64,000 nt of DNA from Microbacterium hydrocarbonoxydans. GTDB lineage: Bacteria; Actinomycetota; Actinomycetes; Actinomycetales; Microbacteriaceae. The stretch spans positions 1,426,001 through 1,490,000 of the forward strand of contig NZ_FNSQ01000005.1 of assembly GCF_900105205.1 (NCBI RefSeq), in the 5' to 3' direction. This document shows, piece by piece, positions 55,731 through 64,000 of the stretch; position 1 is the first letter of the stretch; each line of letters begins with the position of its first letter. A program made the translations under genes and the position numbers. Below the pieces are notes generated by a model. The model was given only the letters and a program-made list of their open reading frames with translations. It was not told where the DNA came from and ran no database searches.

Positions 55731-55744
55731 GGTGACTCCTTCGT

Positions 55745-56629
55745 CTAGTTCTTCGGTTCGGTGTTCCCGAGCAGGAAGCCGAGGTGCAAGCGGTTGAACG
55801 TTTCCGTGTCTTCGTACTGCGGCCAGTGACCGCAGTTCTCCATCACCGCGAGTCGCGCATTCGGGATGAGCGAGGCGATCCGGCGGCCCTCGTCGACAGG
55901 GCCGGAGGGATCCTTCGTCGTCCACAGCACCATGGTCGGGGCCTGGATGGCCCGCAGGTCATCGTCGGAGATCATGTTGCGGGCCCGGGTCTCCGGATCC
56001 TGAAGTGCCATGTTCATCTCGCACGCCATCAGCCAGTTGGGCTGCTCGAAGATCATCTGCCGGGTGCGGATGAGGTCGTGAGTTACCATCGTCGGGTCGG
56101 CCATCAACCACTCGAGCCGGGTGCGCACACGCTCCCAGCTCGGGTCGCGCGCCGCATCCATCGACAGGGTGTATAGCCGTTCCATCACTTTCGGGTTCGC
56201 CATCGTGCCGCCCATCGTGTTCAGCACGATGCGTTCGACCCGGTCGGGTTGCGTCTGCGCGAGCTTTGCCGTGACCCAGCCGCCGAGCGACTCCCCGGAG
56301 AACGACGCCCGCTCGGCGCCGATCGCGTCTAGGAAACCCGTGACCTGGGCGAGGTAGTGCGGTATCTCGAGCGGATGCTCCGGCTTCGCGCTGTACCCGT
56401 GCCCGATGAAGTCGATGGCCCACACGTCGAAATGCTCGGCATGTGCCTGCAGGTTGCGCACGTACGCCTCGGCGTGGCCAGTGATGCCGTGCAGCAACAC
56501 GAGCGGCGGCTTGGAGGAGTCACCGGCGTGCAGGTAGCGCGTGCGGTAACCGCCAGCGTTGATGAACCCCTGGCTGAATTCGACCTGGTTGAGGTCGCTC
56601 CAGACGCTGGTGTATGCCTGGTCTGTCAT
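55745..56629 (-). CDS. mhpC: 2-hydroxy-6-oxonona-2,4-dienedioate hydrolase type
   Basis: 294 residues. Alpha/beta hydrolase that cleaves the C-C bond of the ring-fission product, giving 2-hydroxypenta-2,4-dienoate and a dicarboxylic acid (succinate in the MhpC reaction). Oxyanion region [15 protein letters not shown], nucleophile Ser114 in [15 protein letters not shown], and the catalytic His in [10 protein letters not shown] are all present. Begins inside the mhpE stop (four-base overlap). Confidence 0.94.
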   Translation of the reverse strand: MTDQAYTSVWSDLNQVEFSQGFINAGGYRTRYLHAGDSSKPPLVLLHGITGHAEAYVRNLQAHAEHFDVWAIDFIGHGYSAKPEHPLEIPHYLAQVTGFLDAIGAERASFSGESLGGWVTAKLAQTQPDRVERIVLNTMGGTMANPKVMERLYTLSMDAARDPSWERVRTRLEWLMADPTMVTHDLIRTRQMIFEQPNWLMACEMNMALQDPETRARNMISDDDLRAIQAPTMVLWTTKDPSGPVDEGRRIASLIPNARLAVMENCGHWPQYEDTETFNRLHLGFLLGNTEPKN

Positions 56630-57660
56630 CGTGTCCCTGCCTTCTGTGAGTCGTGTGCGGCGGCCAGGTCGAGCGCGACGTCGACGATCATGTCCTCCTG
56701 GCCGCCGATGAGATTGCGGGCCCCGACTTCCACCAGCACGTCGCGCGCGTCGAGGCCGTATGAGGTGGCCGCCCGCTCGGAGTGCCGGAGGAAGCTGGAG
56801 TACACGCCGGCGTAGCCGAGCGTGAGGGTCTCGCGGTCGACCTGAACGGGCCTGTCCTGCAGCGGTCGTACGACGTCGTCGGCGAGATCCTGCAGCGCGA
56901 AGAGGTCGGCGGCGACCTTCCGGCCCTCAAGCCGCGCCACGGCGACAAGGGGTTCGATGGGCGTGTTGCCCGCCCCCGCCCCGAGACCGGCCAGTGAGGC
57001 ATCCACCCGCCAGGCTCCCTCCTCGACGGCGGCGAAAGAGTTGGCGACCGCCAGGGAGAGATTCTGATGCGCGTGGATGCCGATCTGGGTGGCTGGGTCG
57101 AGCATGTCACGGTAGGCGCGCACCCGCTCGCGCACACCACCCGTCGTGAGTCGCCCGCCGGAGTCGGTGACGTAGACGCAGTGCGCGCCGTATGACTCCA
57201 TGAGACGCGCCTGCTCGGCGAGCGATGCGGGGTCGCTGAGGTGCGACATCATGAGGAAACCGGAAACATCCATACCCCAGTCACGGGCGGCGGCGATGTG
57301 CTGAGCCGATACGTCGGCCTCGGTGCAATGGGTGGCCACACGCACCGACCGCACCCCGAGATCACGGGCGCGCTCGAGGTCGTGCAGGGTTCCGATGCCG
57401 GGAAGGATGAGCGTGGTGAGCACGGCGTTCTGCACGGCTCCTGCGGCTGCCTCGAGCCACTCCCAGTCGGTGTTGCTCCCGGCGCCGTACGTGAGGCTGC
57501 TTCCGCCGAGGCCGTCGCCGTGAGACACCTCGATGGCGTCGACGCCGGCGCGATCGAGCCCGCCCGCGATCTCGGCGACCTTCGCGGGCGTGATGCGGTG
57601 GCGCAGCGCGTGCATCCCGTCGCGGAGCGTGACGTCCTGGAGGTAGAACGCGGCGGTCAT
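56626..57660 (-). CDS. mhpE: 4-hydroxy-2-oxovalerate aldolase
   Basis: 344 residues. Class II pyruvate aldolase that splits 4-hydroxy-2-oxovalerate to pyruvate and acetaldehyde. [14 protein letters not shown] holds the catalytic Arg and the metal Asp, and [15 protein letters not shown] carries the two metal-binding His residues (H-x-H). In the family it forms a channelling complex with MhpF, whose gene overlaps it by four bases. The start VTAAF or MTAAF at 57660 fits. Confidence 0.96.
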   Translation of the reverse strand: MTAAFYLQDVTLRDGMHALRHRITPAKVAEIAGGLDRAGVDAIEVSHGDGLGGSSLTYGAGSNTDWEWLEAAAGAVQNAVLTTLILPGIGTLHDLERARDLGVRSVRVATHCTEADVSAQHIAAARDWGMDVSGFLMMSHLSDPASLAEQARLMESYGAHCVYVTDSGGRLTTGGVRERVRAYRDMLDPATQIGIHAHQNLSLAVANSFAAVEEGAWRVDASLAGLGAGAGNTPIEPLVAVARLEGRKVAADLFALQDLADDVVRPLQDRPVQVDRETLTLGYAGVYSSFLRHSERAATSYGLDARDVLVEVGARNLIGGQEDMIVDVALDLAAAHDSQKAGTR

Positions 57661-58598
57661 GCGGTCACCTCGACCCGGGTGGCGACCATCCGTTCGGCCA
57701 CCCGGAGCGCCGCGGAGGTCATGATGTCGAGATTGCCGGCATAGGCGGGCAGGTAGTGGGCCGCGCCTTCGACCTCGAGGAAGACCGTCACGCGAGTGTA
57801 CTCACCGCCCCGGTGCACTTCGTCGAGGAGGCCGTCGAGCTCCGTTCCCTCGTCGCTGAACTGCACGGTCTGCTTGAGGCGGTACCCCGGCACGTACTCC
57901 GCCACCGCCGCGATCCGGTCACGTATGGCGTCGACGACGAACTCTTCCGTCTCCTCGTCCAGGCGGTTCACGATCACCTGGACCGTGTCGCGCATGATCA
58001 TCGGCGGTTCGGCGGGGTTCAACACGATGATGGCCTTGCCGCGCGCCGCGCCCCCGACGGCTTGGAGGGCACTCGCGGTGGTCTCGGTGAATTCATCGAT
58101 GTTGGCGCGGGTGCCCGGCCCCGCGGAGCGCGACGAGATGGAGGCGACGATCTCCGCATAATGCACCGGCACGACGGAGCTCACCGCGGCCACGACCGGG
58201 ATCGTCGCCTGACCGCCACAGGTGACCATGTTCAGATCGACGGCCCCCAGGTGCTCGTCGAGGTTGACACACGGCACGACATACGGGCCGATCGCCGCGG
58301 GAGTGAGGTCGACGAGTCGCTTCCCGAAGGGCAGCAGCCGACCGGCGTTGCTGCGGTGTGCGGAGGCGCTCGTGGCGTCGAACACCACCTCGATCTCGTC
58401 GAACAGCGGATGGGCCACGAGACCCTCCACCCCGTCGGAGGTGATGGAGATGCCCAGTCGCTCGGCGCGGGCGAGGCCGTCCGAAGCCGGGTCGATGCCC
58501 ACCAGCACGGCCATCTCGAGCGTCTCGCTCAGCCGCATCACCTTGAACATGAGGTCGGTGCCGATGTTGCCCGATCCGATGATCGCTACCTTCGCCAT
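57657..58598 (-). CDS. mhpF: Acetaldehyde dehydrogenase (acylating)
   Basis: 313 residues from the ATG at 58598. The longer frame upstream lies inside mhpD in another phase and is rejected. Converts acetaldehyde plus CoA and NAD to acetyl-CoA. The Rossmann motif [15 protein letters not shown] is at the N-terminus and the catalytic Cys127 is in [14 protein letters not shown]. Partner of MhpE in aldehyde channelling. Start overlaps the mhpD stop by one base. Confidence 0.96.
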   Translation of the reverse strand: MAKVAIIGSGNIGTDLMFKVMRLSETLEMAVLVGIDPASDGLARAERLGISITSDGVEGLVAHPLFDEIEVVFDATSASAHRSNAGRLLPFGKRLVDLTPAAIGPYVVPCVNLDEHLGAVDLNMVTCGGQATIPVVAAVSSVVPVHYAEIVASISSRSAGPGTRANIDEFTETTASALQAVGGAARGKAIIVLNPAEPPMIMRDTVQVIVNRLDEETEEFVVDAIRDRIAAVAEYVPGYRLKQTVQFSDEGTELDGLLDEVHRGGEYTRVTVFLEVEGAAHYLPAYAGNLDIMTSAALRVAERMVATRVEVTA

Positions 58599-59443
58599 CA
58601 GATGTCCTTTCTCTTCGGAGTCGTGGGGTTCGTCAGTGCTGCGGGGTGGCTGGCCGAGGGGGTGGAGGCCGCCGTCGATTCCGCGGCCACCGACACGGTG
58701 CCGAGGGTCGTGAGTTCGGCCTCGAAAACGTCGCCCGGCGCGACCGGCACCATCGGGCCCAGTGCGCCGGAGAGTACGATCTCGCCGGCTCTGAGTGGCC
58801 GCCCGAGCACCAGGGCGGTCTCCGCTACCCACACCAGCGCCTTCAGGGGCGACCCCAGGCAGTCGACACCCGTGCCCTGCGACACGATGTCGCCGTTCCG
58901 CCGGAGTGTCATGACGACGGTGGCCGGATCGACGTCGGCGAGGGCCGTGGCCGGCGAGCCGAGCACGAACATCCCGCTCGAGGCGTTGTCGGCGATGGTG
59001 TCGACGATCGAGATGTCCCAGCCGTCGATCCTGCTGTCGACGATCTCGAGCGCGGGGGCGACGAACGCGATCGCCCGTGCGACGGCATCCGGATGCGCGT
59101 CGACGATGTCCTCCGCCAGCACGAACGCTACCTCCGCCTCGATGCGAGGCTGCAGCAGTCGCCCGAACGGGATCGTCCCCCCATCGTCGATCCGCATGTC
59201 GGCGAGAAGCACACCGAAGTCGGGACGATCGACACCGAGCTGATGCTGCACCACGGGCGAGGTAAGTCCGACCTTGCGCCCGACGCGGGGGTTGCGCTCC
59301 GTGGCGAGCCCCGATATTACGAGCTCCTGGATCACGTAGGCGTCGTCGACCGACAGCCCGGCCAGGTGGCGTACGGGAGCGCAGGGCTCTCGGTTCGCCG
59401 CAGCGGCTCGCAGCAGATCCGCGGCTTCGTGGGTGTGTACCAC
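58598..59443 (-). CDS. mhpD: 2-keto-4-pentenoate hydratase
   Basis: 281 residues from the GTG at 59443, chosen for the AAGGAG six to seven bases upstream. Adds water to 2-hydroxypentadienoate to give 4-hydroxy-2-oxovalerate. The FAH-like fold is indicated by [17 protein letters not shown], the metal-binding acidic set in [14 protein letters not shown], and [11 protein letters not shown]. First gene of the minus-strand operon, so it directly follows the divergent promoter region shared with lysR. The C-terminal 20 residues (Ser/Pro/Thr-rich) exceed the usual length. Confidence 0.94.
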   Translation of the reverse strand: MVHTHEAADLLRAAAANREPCAPVRHLAGLSVDDAYVIQELVISGLATERNPRVGRKVGLTSPVVQHQLGVDRPDFGVLLADMRIDDGGTIPFGRLLQPRIEAEVAFVLAEDIVDAHPDAVARAIAFVAPALEIVDSRIDGWDISIVDTIADNASSGMFVLGSPATALADVDPATVVMTLRRNGDIVSQGTGVDCLGSPLKALVWVAETALVLGRPLRAGEIVLSGALGPMVPVAPGDVFEAELTTLGTVSVAAESTAASTPSASHPAALTNPTTPKRKDI

Positions 59444-59515
59444 GATGGACTCCTTCCGTCGCGAGACGAGGTCGTCAGCGACCCAATCCACGCTACGGCG
59501 GAAGGATTGATTGAT

Positions 59516-59544
59516 CTATGACATAGTTTTCAGACGTCCGATAG
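59516..59544. promoter_or_regulatory. Candidate LysR operator between mhpD and lysR
   Basis: CTATGACATAG (59516-59526) is a perfect palindrome with a single central base, followed by a CGATAG half-site at 59539-59544, about two helical turns away. It lies in the 140-base divergent region. LysR regulators typically bind such a dyad plus an activation site. The rest of 59444-59583 holds the two promoters. Confidence 0.6.
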
Positions 59545-59583
59545 TCACTCGACTCATGGACGACATCGAAGCGAGGAGGCACC

Positions 59584-60525
59584 GTGGCACCCGATAACCG
59601 GATCTCACTGCAAAAGCTCGAGGTGTTCTGCAAGGTCGCCGAACTCGGCGGCGTGAGGCGCGCGGCCGAAGAGCTCTACATCTCGCAGCCTGTCGTGAGC
59701 GCTCACCTGCGCTCTCTGCAGGAGCGGATCGGTGCGCGGCTGTTCCACCCGGAAGGCCGTGGCATCGCACTCACCGAGGCGGGAGAGCGCGCACTGCTCT
59801 GGGCCGCTGAGGTGCTGCGCGGGCGGATGGAGCTCGACAAAGACCTGGCCGATCTCTCCGACGGGCTATCGGGTTTCGTGTCGATCGGCGCCAGCATCAC
59901 CGTCGGCAACAGCATCCTCACACCTGCCGTCATCGCCTTCAAGACCGAGAACCCAAGCGTTTCGGTGCGCTTGGAGATCTCGGCGGTCGAGACAGCCCTC
60001 GAGCAGGTCAGACTCGGCCGCCACGACTTCGCCATCGTCGCCACCGACGCCGTGCTCGACTCCAGGGCGTTCGACTCGGAACTGGTGGCGCAACCGCCGT
60101 GGGCCGTCATCGCGTCGACCACCAACACCAAGCTCCCCGACACGGTGACGCCGGCCGCGCTGGCGAAGCTGCCGTTCGTCTGCCCGCCGGGCGGGATGGC
60201 CATCCGGCGCAGCCAGGACAACGCCCTCGCGTCGATCGGCGTGACCGACCGACGGGTCGAGATCGAGCTTGGCAGTGCGGAGTCGATCAAGCAGGCCGTG
60301 GCGGCCGATCTCGGCGTGGCGATGCTTTGGCGGCAGTCTGTACAGGTCGACATCGAGGCCGGGAGTCTGCGGGAGATCACCGTCGAGGCGCCGCCGTTGC
60401 GCGACAAGCTCTTCATCGTGCGCCGCATCGGCAACCGCCTCACCCCGGTGCAGCGCCGGATGCTCGACCGCCTGCGCGCCGTCATCGACGAGCGGCTCGG
60501 CGAGAAGCATCCGGCTATCGGTTGA
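59584..60525 (+). CDS. LysR-type transcriptional regulator
   Basis: 313 residues from the GTG at 59584. Residues 7-66 are the winged helix-turn-helix (LQKLEVFCKVAELGGVRRAA, SQPVVSAHLRSLQERIGARLF); from about 90 the periplasmic-binding-like effector domain follows (SIGASITVGNSILTPAVI, FVCPPGGMAIRR). Divergent from mhpD, so it very likely controls the catabolic operon in response to an aromatic acid and itself. The classical MhpR of E. coli is an IclR-type protein, so the regulator differs from that model. Confidence 0.94.
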   Translation: MAPDNRISLQKLEVFCKVAELGGVRRAAEELYISQPVVSAHLRSLQERIGARLFHPEGRGIALTEAGERALLWAAEVLRGRMELDKDLADLSDGLSGFVSIGASITVGNSILTPAVIAFKTENPSVSVRLEISAVETALEQVRLGRHDFAIVATDAVLDSRAFDSELVAQPPWAVIASTTNTKLPDTVTPAALAKLPFVCPPGGMAIRRSQDNALASIGVTDRRVEIELGSAESIKQAVAADLGVAMLWRQSVQVDIEAGSLREITVEAPPLRDKLFIVRRIGNRLTPVQRRMLDRLRAVIDERLGEKHPAIG

Positions 60526-60601
60526 GCGTCGGAAAGCTCATGGTGCCGGTCGGGCGCGCTCTTTAGCGTGGGGACGACCGACCTGCGACAGACGAGGGAT
60601 C

Positions 60602-61480
60602 ATGAGTGAACCACGAACCACCCTGCACACCATCGACACCCATCACCATGTCGGAGAGCTCTCTCTGGGCGTCGGCGACGACGGGGCGGGAGGTGACGGC
60701 ACCGCCATCAGGCCCGTCGAGGTGCACGCCGAGATGCTCGACAGGTTCGGGTTCACCGCGGCCTGTGTGATCCCAGGGTTCCAGTACGACCGCACGTACG
60801 GCATCGCGAACACCCGCCGGGTGAACGATGGCATCGCGGCCTACCGTGACAGCATGCCCTCGCGGTTCCCGGTGGCACTCGGCACCCTGGAACCGCTGCA
60901 CACCGTCGAGGCCTGCCGCCAGGAGGCGGACCGCCTCGTGGCGGAGCTCGACATCGACGGCCTCGCCTGGCACACCCGCTACCAGGGTGTGTTCCTCTCC
61001 GATCGGCGGATGCACGCACTGGTCGACCTCGCCACGGAGCGCGGACTGCCTTGCTACGTGCATCTGTTCGCCGAGTCGGGCATGGAGGCTCCGTGGTCGC
61101 TGCTCGACCTGGCGCGAGCGCACCCGGACGCGACGATCGTGGCCCTCGACGGATTCTCGGGATCGACCCAGACTCGGTACCTGATGGACATCGCCGAGCG
61201 GTGCCCGAACGTGCTGTTCGACACCGCTATCGCGTTCCCGCTGATGCGGCCGCTCGATGCATTCGTCGATACGTTCGGGTCGGAGCGGCTACTGTTCGGA
61301 ACCGACTCGTACGCCAGGCCCGTGCCGTACAACACTCCGTCGGTGATGCACGAGCTCCGAGCTTCCACGATGCCGCAGACCGACCTCGAGAACATTCTGT
61401 GGCGCAACTTCCTGCGGCTCTTCCCACAGGCGGTAAATCGCTTGGGTTTGGCTATCGATGGCGACGCAACTATCTCATAG
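60602..61480 (+). CDS. Amidohydrolase-2 family protein (ACMSD-like)
   Basis: 292 residues from the ATG at 60602. The N-terminal metal site is HTIDTHHHVGEL (Asp12, His14 and His16); later ligands are expected in LAWHTRYQ, PCYVHLFAESG and the Asp of RLLFGTDSYARPV. Members of this family are decarboxylases of aromatic or semialdehyde acids, or hydrolases. In this cluster it may act on a carboxylated precursor or a side branch of the meta pathway. Not part of the E. coli mhp cluster. Its last codons contain the CTATCTCATAG motif of the next promoter. Confidence 0.82.
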   Translation: MSEPRTTLHTIDTHHHVGELSLGVGDDGAGGDGTAIRPVEVHAEMLDRFGFTAACVIPGFQYDRTYGIANTRRVNDGIAAYRDSMPSRFPVALGTLEPLHTVEACRQEADRLVAELDIDGLAWHTRYQGVFLSDRRMHALVDLATERGLPCYVHLFAESGMEAPWSLLDLARAHPDATIVALDGFSGSTQTRYLMDIAERCPNVLFDTAIAFPLMRPLDAFVDTFGSERLLFGTDSYARPVPYNTPSVMHELRASTMPQTDLENILWRNFLRLFPQAVNRLGLAIDGDATIS

Positions 61481-61507
61481 TGCTATCAGCCATGCCCGAC
61501 GTACCGT
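61470..61507 (+). promoter_or_regulatory. Operator and promoter of the monooxygenase gene
   Basis: CTATCTCATAG (61470-61480), with an overlapping ATAG-TG-CTAT at 61477-61486, sits about 22-30 bases upstream of TACCGT (61502-61507). That -10 ends six bases before the GTG at 61514, a leaderless arrangement. The palindrome covers the -35 region, as expected of a LysR activation site. Confidence 0.55.
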
Positions 61508-61513
61508 AACTGC

Positions 61514-63256
61514 GTGATGACAAGCCAGAACCCTCACCCGCCCATCCGCGAGCTCGACGTCGAGTCCGCCCTATCGGTCTGGGACGTCGTCGTCGTCGGA
61601 GCCGGGCCGGTCGGGATGACCCTCGCCACCGAACTCGGTCTCCGCGGCGTGAGGACGCTCGTGGTCGAGAAGGCCACCGAGACCACGACCAACCCCCGAT
61701 GCAACACCACGAACGCCCGCTCGATGGAGTACTTCCGTCGGCAGGGCAGTGCCGACCGCATCCGCCGGGCGGGTCTGCCGCTCGACCACGCCACCGACGT
61801 CGTCTACGTCACGAGCCTCGACTCCTACGAGCTCACGCGGTTCGAGTTCTCATCGAGCCAGGCGGTGCTCGACGGCACGGCGCCGGAATTCGGCGAGTGG
61901 CCGACGCCTGAGCCGCAGCACCGCATCTCCCAGATATTCCTCGAACCGCTGCTCGCCGAGCGTCTCGCCGACTTCCCCAGCGTGACTGTACTGCGCGGCT
62001 GGGAGGCGGAGTCGGCGGAGCAGGACGACGACGGCGTGTCGGTCACGATCACCGAGACGGCCACCGGAGGCCGCCGTACGGTGCGCGGCCGTTACGCCAC
62101 AGGATGCGACGGGGGAGCCAGCATGATGCGGCGCGCCATCGGCGCTCGGCTCCAGGGCGACTCCGAGGCCGCCGAGCGGAGGCTCTCCATCTACTTCCGC
62201 TCCGACGAGCTGGTCGGCCTCCTGGGTGAGAACCCGGGCTGGATGTACTGGTGGTACGGCCCGGAACTGCGCGGCTCGTTCCTGCAGCTCGACGGCTCGT
62301 CGCTGTTCCTCTGTCACGCCCGCGTGCCGGAGGGCATGGAGCCCGACGACCTCGACCCTAATCGTGTGCTCGAGGCGGCCGTGGGCCGGCACATCGAACA
62401 CGAGAAGCTACAGGTCATCCGATGGACGCCGCGGCGCCTCGTGGCCGACTCATTCCGCGACGGGAGGATCACCCTCGCCGGTGACGCAGCCCACCTCTGG
62501 TTGCCGCTCGGCGGGTTCGGCATGAACACCGGGATCGCCGACGCGGTGGGGCTCGGCTGGCGTCTGGCCGCGCTCGTCGCCGGCACCGGCGCAGATGCCC
62601 TCCTCGACGACTACGAGGCCGAACGACGATCGGTGGGCGAAGCCACGTCGCGTGCCGCACTGAAGATCGACCGCGACATGGCGGCGATCGGCCGCGACAC
62701 CGAGCTGCACGCCGACTCGCAGCGCGGGGCCGAGCTGCGCGCCGAAGCCGGCCGGTTGATCCAGATCATCGACCGCCAGCAGTGGCACAGTCAGGGGGTG
62801 CAGTTCGGTTCGCGCTACGAGCACTCCTCGGGCATCATCGCGCCCGACGAGGCCGACGCCACCGCGATCGCCGCGATCGACAGCTACACACCCTCGGTGC
62901 GAGCCGGGTCGAGGCTGCCGCACCTGTGGCGAGCCGACGGCTCGTCGCTGTTCGACGCGCTCGGGCGCGACTGGACACTGATCACCGTCGGAGAGTCGGG
63001 GCGCGCGGGGGCGGACTTCGCCCGTGCCGCGAGCGATCTGGGTCTCGACCTCACCATGGTCGAACTGACCGAGGCGGAGGCGGCGGGGGTGATCGACGAG
63101 CCCGCCGTCTTGGTGCGTCCCGACCTCTACATCGCGTTCAGTGGCGTAGCTCCAGACCCGTCGACGAGCGCCGGCTCGGCAAAGGCGATCCTCGGCGAGC
63201 TCCTCGGAGCGACAAGATCTCTGGTGGCCGCCACGGCGGGAGCCACCCGTGGCTGA
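61514..63256 (+). CDS. mhpA: FAD-dependent aromatic monooxygenase (MhpA type)
   Basis: 580 residues counting the GTG at 61514 (ATG at 61517 also possible). Class A flavoprotein hydroxylase: FAD-binding GAGPVG at residues 29-34, the NADPH/FAD DG motif in GRYATGCDGGASMMRRAIG, and the second FAD site RITLAGDAAHLWLPLGGFGMN at about 318-338. The C-terminal 130 residues form a thioredoxin-like domain usual in 3-(3-hydroxyphenyl)propionate hydroxylases. It would place the second hydroxyl needed by MhpB. The true substrate is not proven. Confidence 0.9.
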   Translation: MMTSQNPHPPIRELDVESALSVWDVVVVGAGPVGMTLATELGLRGVRTLVVEKATETTTNPRCNTTNARSMEYFRRQGSADRIRRAGLPLDHATDVVYVTSLDSYELTRFEFSSSQAVLDGTAPEFGEWPTPEPQHRISQIFLEPLLAERLADFPSVTVLRGWEAESAEQDDDGVSVTITETATGGRRTVRGRYATGCDGGASMMRRAIGARLQGDSEAAERRLSIYFRSDELVGLLGENPGWMYWWYGPELRGSFLQLDGSSLFLCHARVPEGMEPDDLDPNRVLEAAVGRHIEHEKLQVIRWTPRRLVADSFRDGRITLAGDAAHLWLPLGGFGMNTGIADAVGLGWRLAALVAGTGADALLDDYEAERRSVGEATSRAALKIDRDMAAIGRDTELHADSQRGAELRAEAGRLIQIIDRQQWHSQGVQFGSRYEHSSGIIAPDEADATAIAAIDSYTPSVRAGSRLPHLWRADGSSLFDALGRDWTLITVGESGRAGADFARAASDLGLDLTMVELTEAEAAGVIDEPAVLVRPDLYIAFSGVAPDPSTSAGSAKAILGELLGATRSLVAATAGATRG

Positions 63257-63624
63257 CCCGTCGGGCTCGACCCGCCGCCCGACCCTGCTCGTGCGGCGAG
63301 CGACGAGCAGCGACCACAGCAAGGCGCCTCAGCTGGCACTGGTCGATCGACCACGCCGACATCGCAGAAGGTTGCCGGGCATGCCCGCCTATGAGCAGGA
63401 GCACGCGGTACGGCAACTGCTGCCAAGAACGTCGGGTGATGCATCCTTCGCCGTCGATGCTCTGCGTAGCAAGGCCGGCGTTCCCGACGTCGTGACCGAG
63501 CTGCAATTCGACGACGCCGTCCTCACTCGGGAAGTGCGCATGCTCTGACTTCCCACCTTTCTTGTTCCACCCTCACGCACTCCGTGCGCCACTATCACTC
63601 ATGTAGGTCAAAGGAGATACCACA
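63257..63624 (+). other. Gap without a convincing gene
   Basis: A frame of 99 codons from a GTG at 63249 to 63548 crosses this stretch, but it is Arg-rich, overlaps mhpA and matches nothing I recognise. It may be a decayed gene or spacer. TTGTTC near 63561 and AAGGAG at 63610-63615 belong to the start of the transporter gene. Confidence 0.5.
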
Positions 63625-64000
63625 ATGAGCGTCAACAAAGCGAAGATCCCGATGTACGTCGGCAAGGACGGGCGGGAGCTCCGTCGGGTCCTCACCTCGA
63701 GCTACGTCGGCAGCATGATCGAGTACTACGACTTCGTGCTCTACGCCGCAGCCTCCGGGCTCATCTTCAACCGTCTGTTCTTCAACGACCTGCCCCCGGC
63801 GGTCGCCACCATTGCGGCCTTCGCCACCCTCGCGGTCGGCTTCGTCGTACGCCCGCTCGGCGCGATCATCTTCGGTTACTTCGGCGACCGTGTCGGCCGC
63901 AAGTCGGTGCTGGTGATCACCATGACCATGATGGGTGTGGCCACCGCCCTGATGGCCGTGTTGCCCACCCGCGATCAGGCGGGTGTCATCGCTCCGATCC
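63625..64000 (+). CDS. MHS-family (MFS) transporter, N-terminal part
   Basis: 125 residues to the window end, start ATG at 63625 with AAGGAG 9 bases upstream. The sequence SSYVGSMIEYYDFVLYAAASGLIFNRLFF and the loop GYFGDRVGRKSVLVITM (the MFS motif with Asp-Arg-x-Gly-Arg-Lys) belong to metabolite:proton symporters such as ShiA, KgtP or aromatic-acid carriers. Two to three transmembrane spans are visible. It most likely imports the aromatic acid consumed by the pathway. Confidence 0.88.
   Translation, partial: MSVNKAKIPMYVGKDGRELRRVLTSSYVGSMIEYYDFVLYAAASGLIFNRLFFNDLPPAVATIAAFATLAVGFVVRPLGAIIFGYFGDRVGRKSVLVITMTMMGVATALMAVLPTRDQAGVIAPI

Noticed and set aside
63249-63548. 99-codon frame after mhpA
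   Set aside because: Arg-rich, overlaps mhpA, no recognisable family; kept only as a note in the gap entry.

Overview
High-GC actinobacterial chromosome, most likely Microbacterium or a close relative in the Microbacteriaceae. This rests on the 16S rRNA gene, the strong C/G third-position bias, frequent GTG starts, leaderless-type promoters, and a gene order that follows the conserved actinobacterial block known in M. tuberculosis as Rv1649-Rv1713 (pheST, arg, tyrS, TPR protein, HAD, small ORF, tlyA, nadK, recN, pyrG, nudix, xerD, parA-scpAB, rluB, cmk, der).

Region 1 (1-8.3 kb): the end of pheS, then pheT, a DUF402 protein, an NAD-dependent epimerase, and a thiamine unit made of a TPP riboswitch, thiM and one long ThiE-ThiD-TenA fusion. 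Region 2 (8.3-15.2 kb): the arginine operon argCJBDFH with all genes overlapping. It is preceded by a short arginine-rich leader ORF and hairpins that look like an attenuator; argR and argG are absent from the cluster. Region 3 (15.2-21 kb): a DUF1349 protein divergent from a SatD-membrane protein pair, tyrS, a DUF4184 membrane protein and a family III CoA-transferase. Region 4 (21.1-26.9 kb): a complete rrn operon (16S-23S-5S, no spacer tRNA) with two promoters and a strong terminator. Region 5 (26.9-43.9 kb): core genes in long overlapping operons. It begins with a protein that carries 25 Arg/Gly/Tyr/Asn-rich repeats fused to a TPR-like domain. Region 6 (43.9-49.3 kb): a hexanucleotide-repeat tract, a Nudix-NYN fusion, a membrane protein, a frameshifted DUF222/HNH gene behind an SOS box, small genes and tRNA-Pro(GGG).

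Region 7 (49.3 kb to the end) looks like an accessory island next to tRNA-Pro. It holds a frameshifted transposase gene and transposase debris, then a meta-cleavage pathway for an aromatic acid. The minus-strand operon mhpD-F-E-C-B-(Fe-ADH)-(ALDH) is divergent from a LysR regulator, an amidohydrolase, an MhpA-type flavin monooxygenase and the start of an MHS-family transporter. MhpA/B hydroxylate and open the ring, MhpC hydrolyses the product, and MhpD/E/F turn the C5 dienoate into pyruvate and acetyl-CoA. A CTAT-N3-ATAG palindrome recurs at the promoters and is a candidate LysR operator.

The most interesting leads are the arg leader/attenuator, the repeat-bearing TPR protein downstream of the rRNA operon, the SOS box at the HNH gene, the Nudix-NYN fusion beside a hypermutable repeat, the scpB/rluB micro-ORF, and the LysR-controlled catabolic island with unusual extra enzymes.
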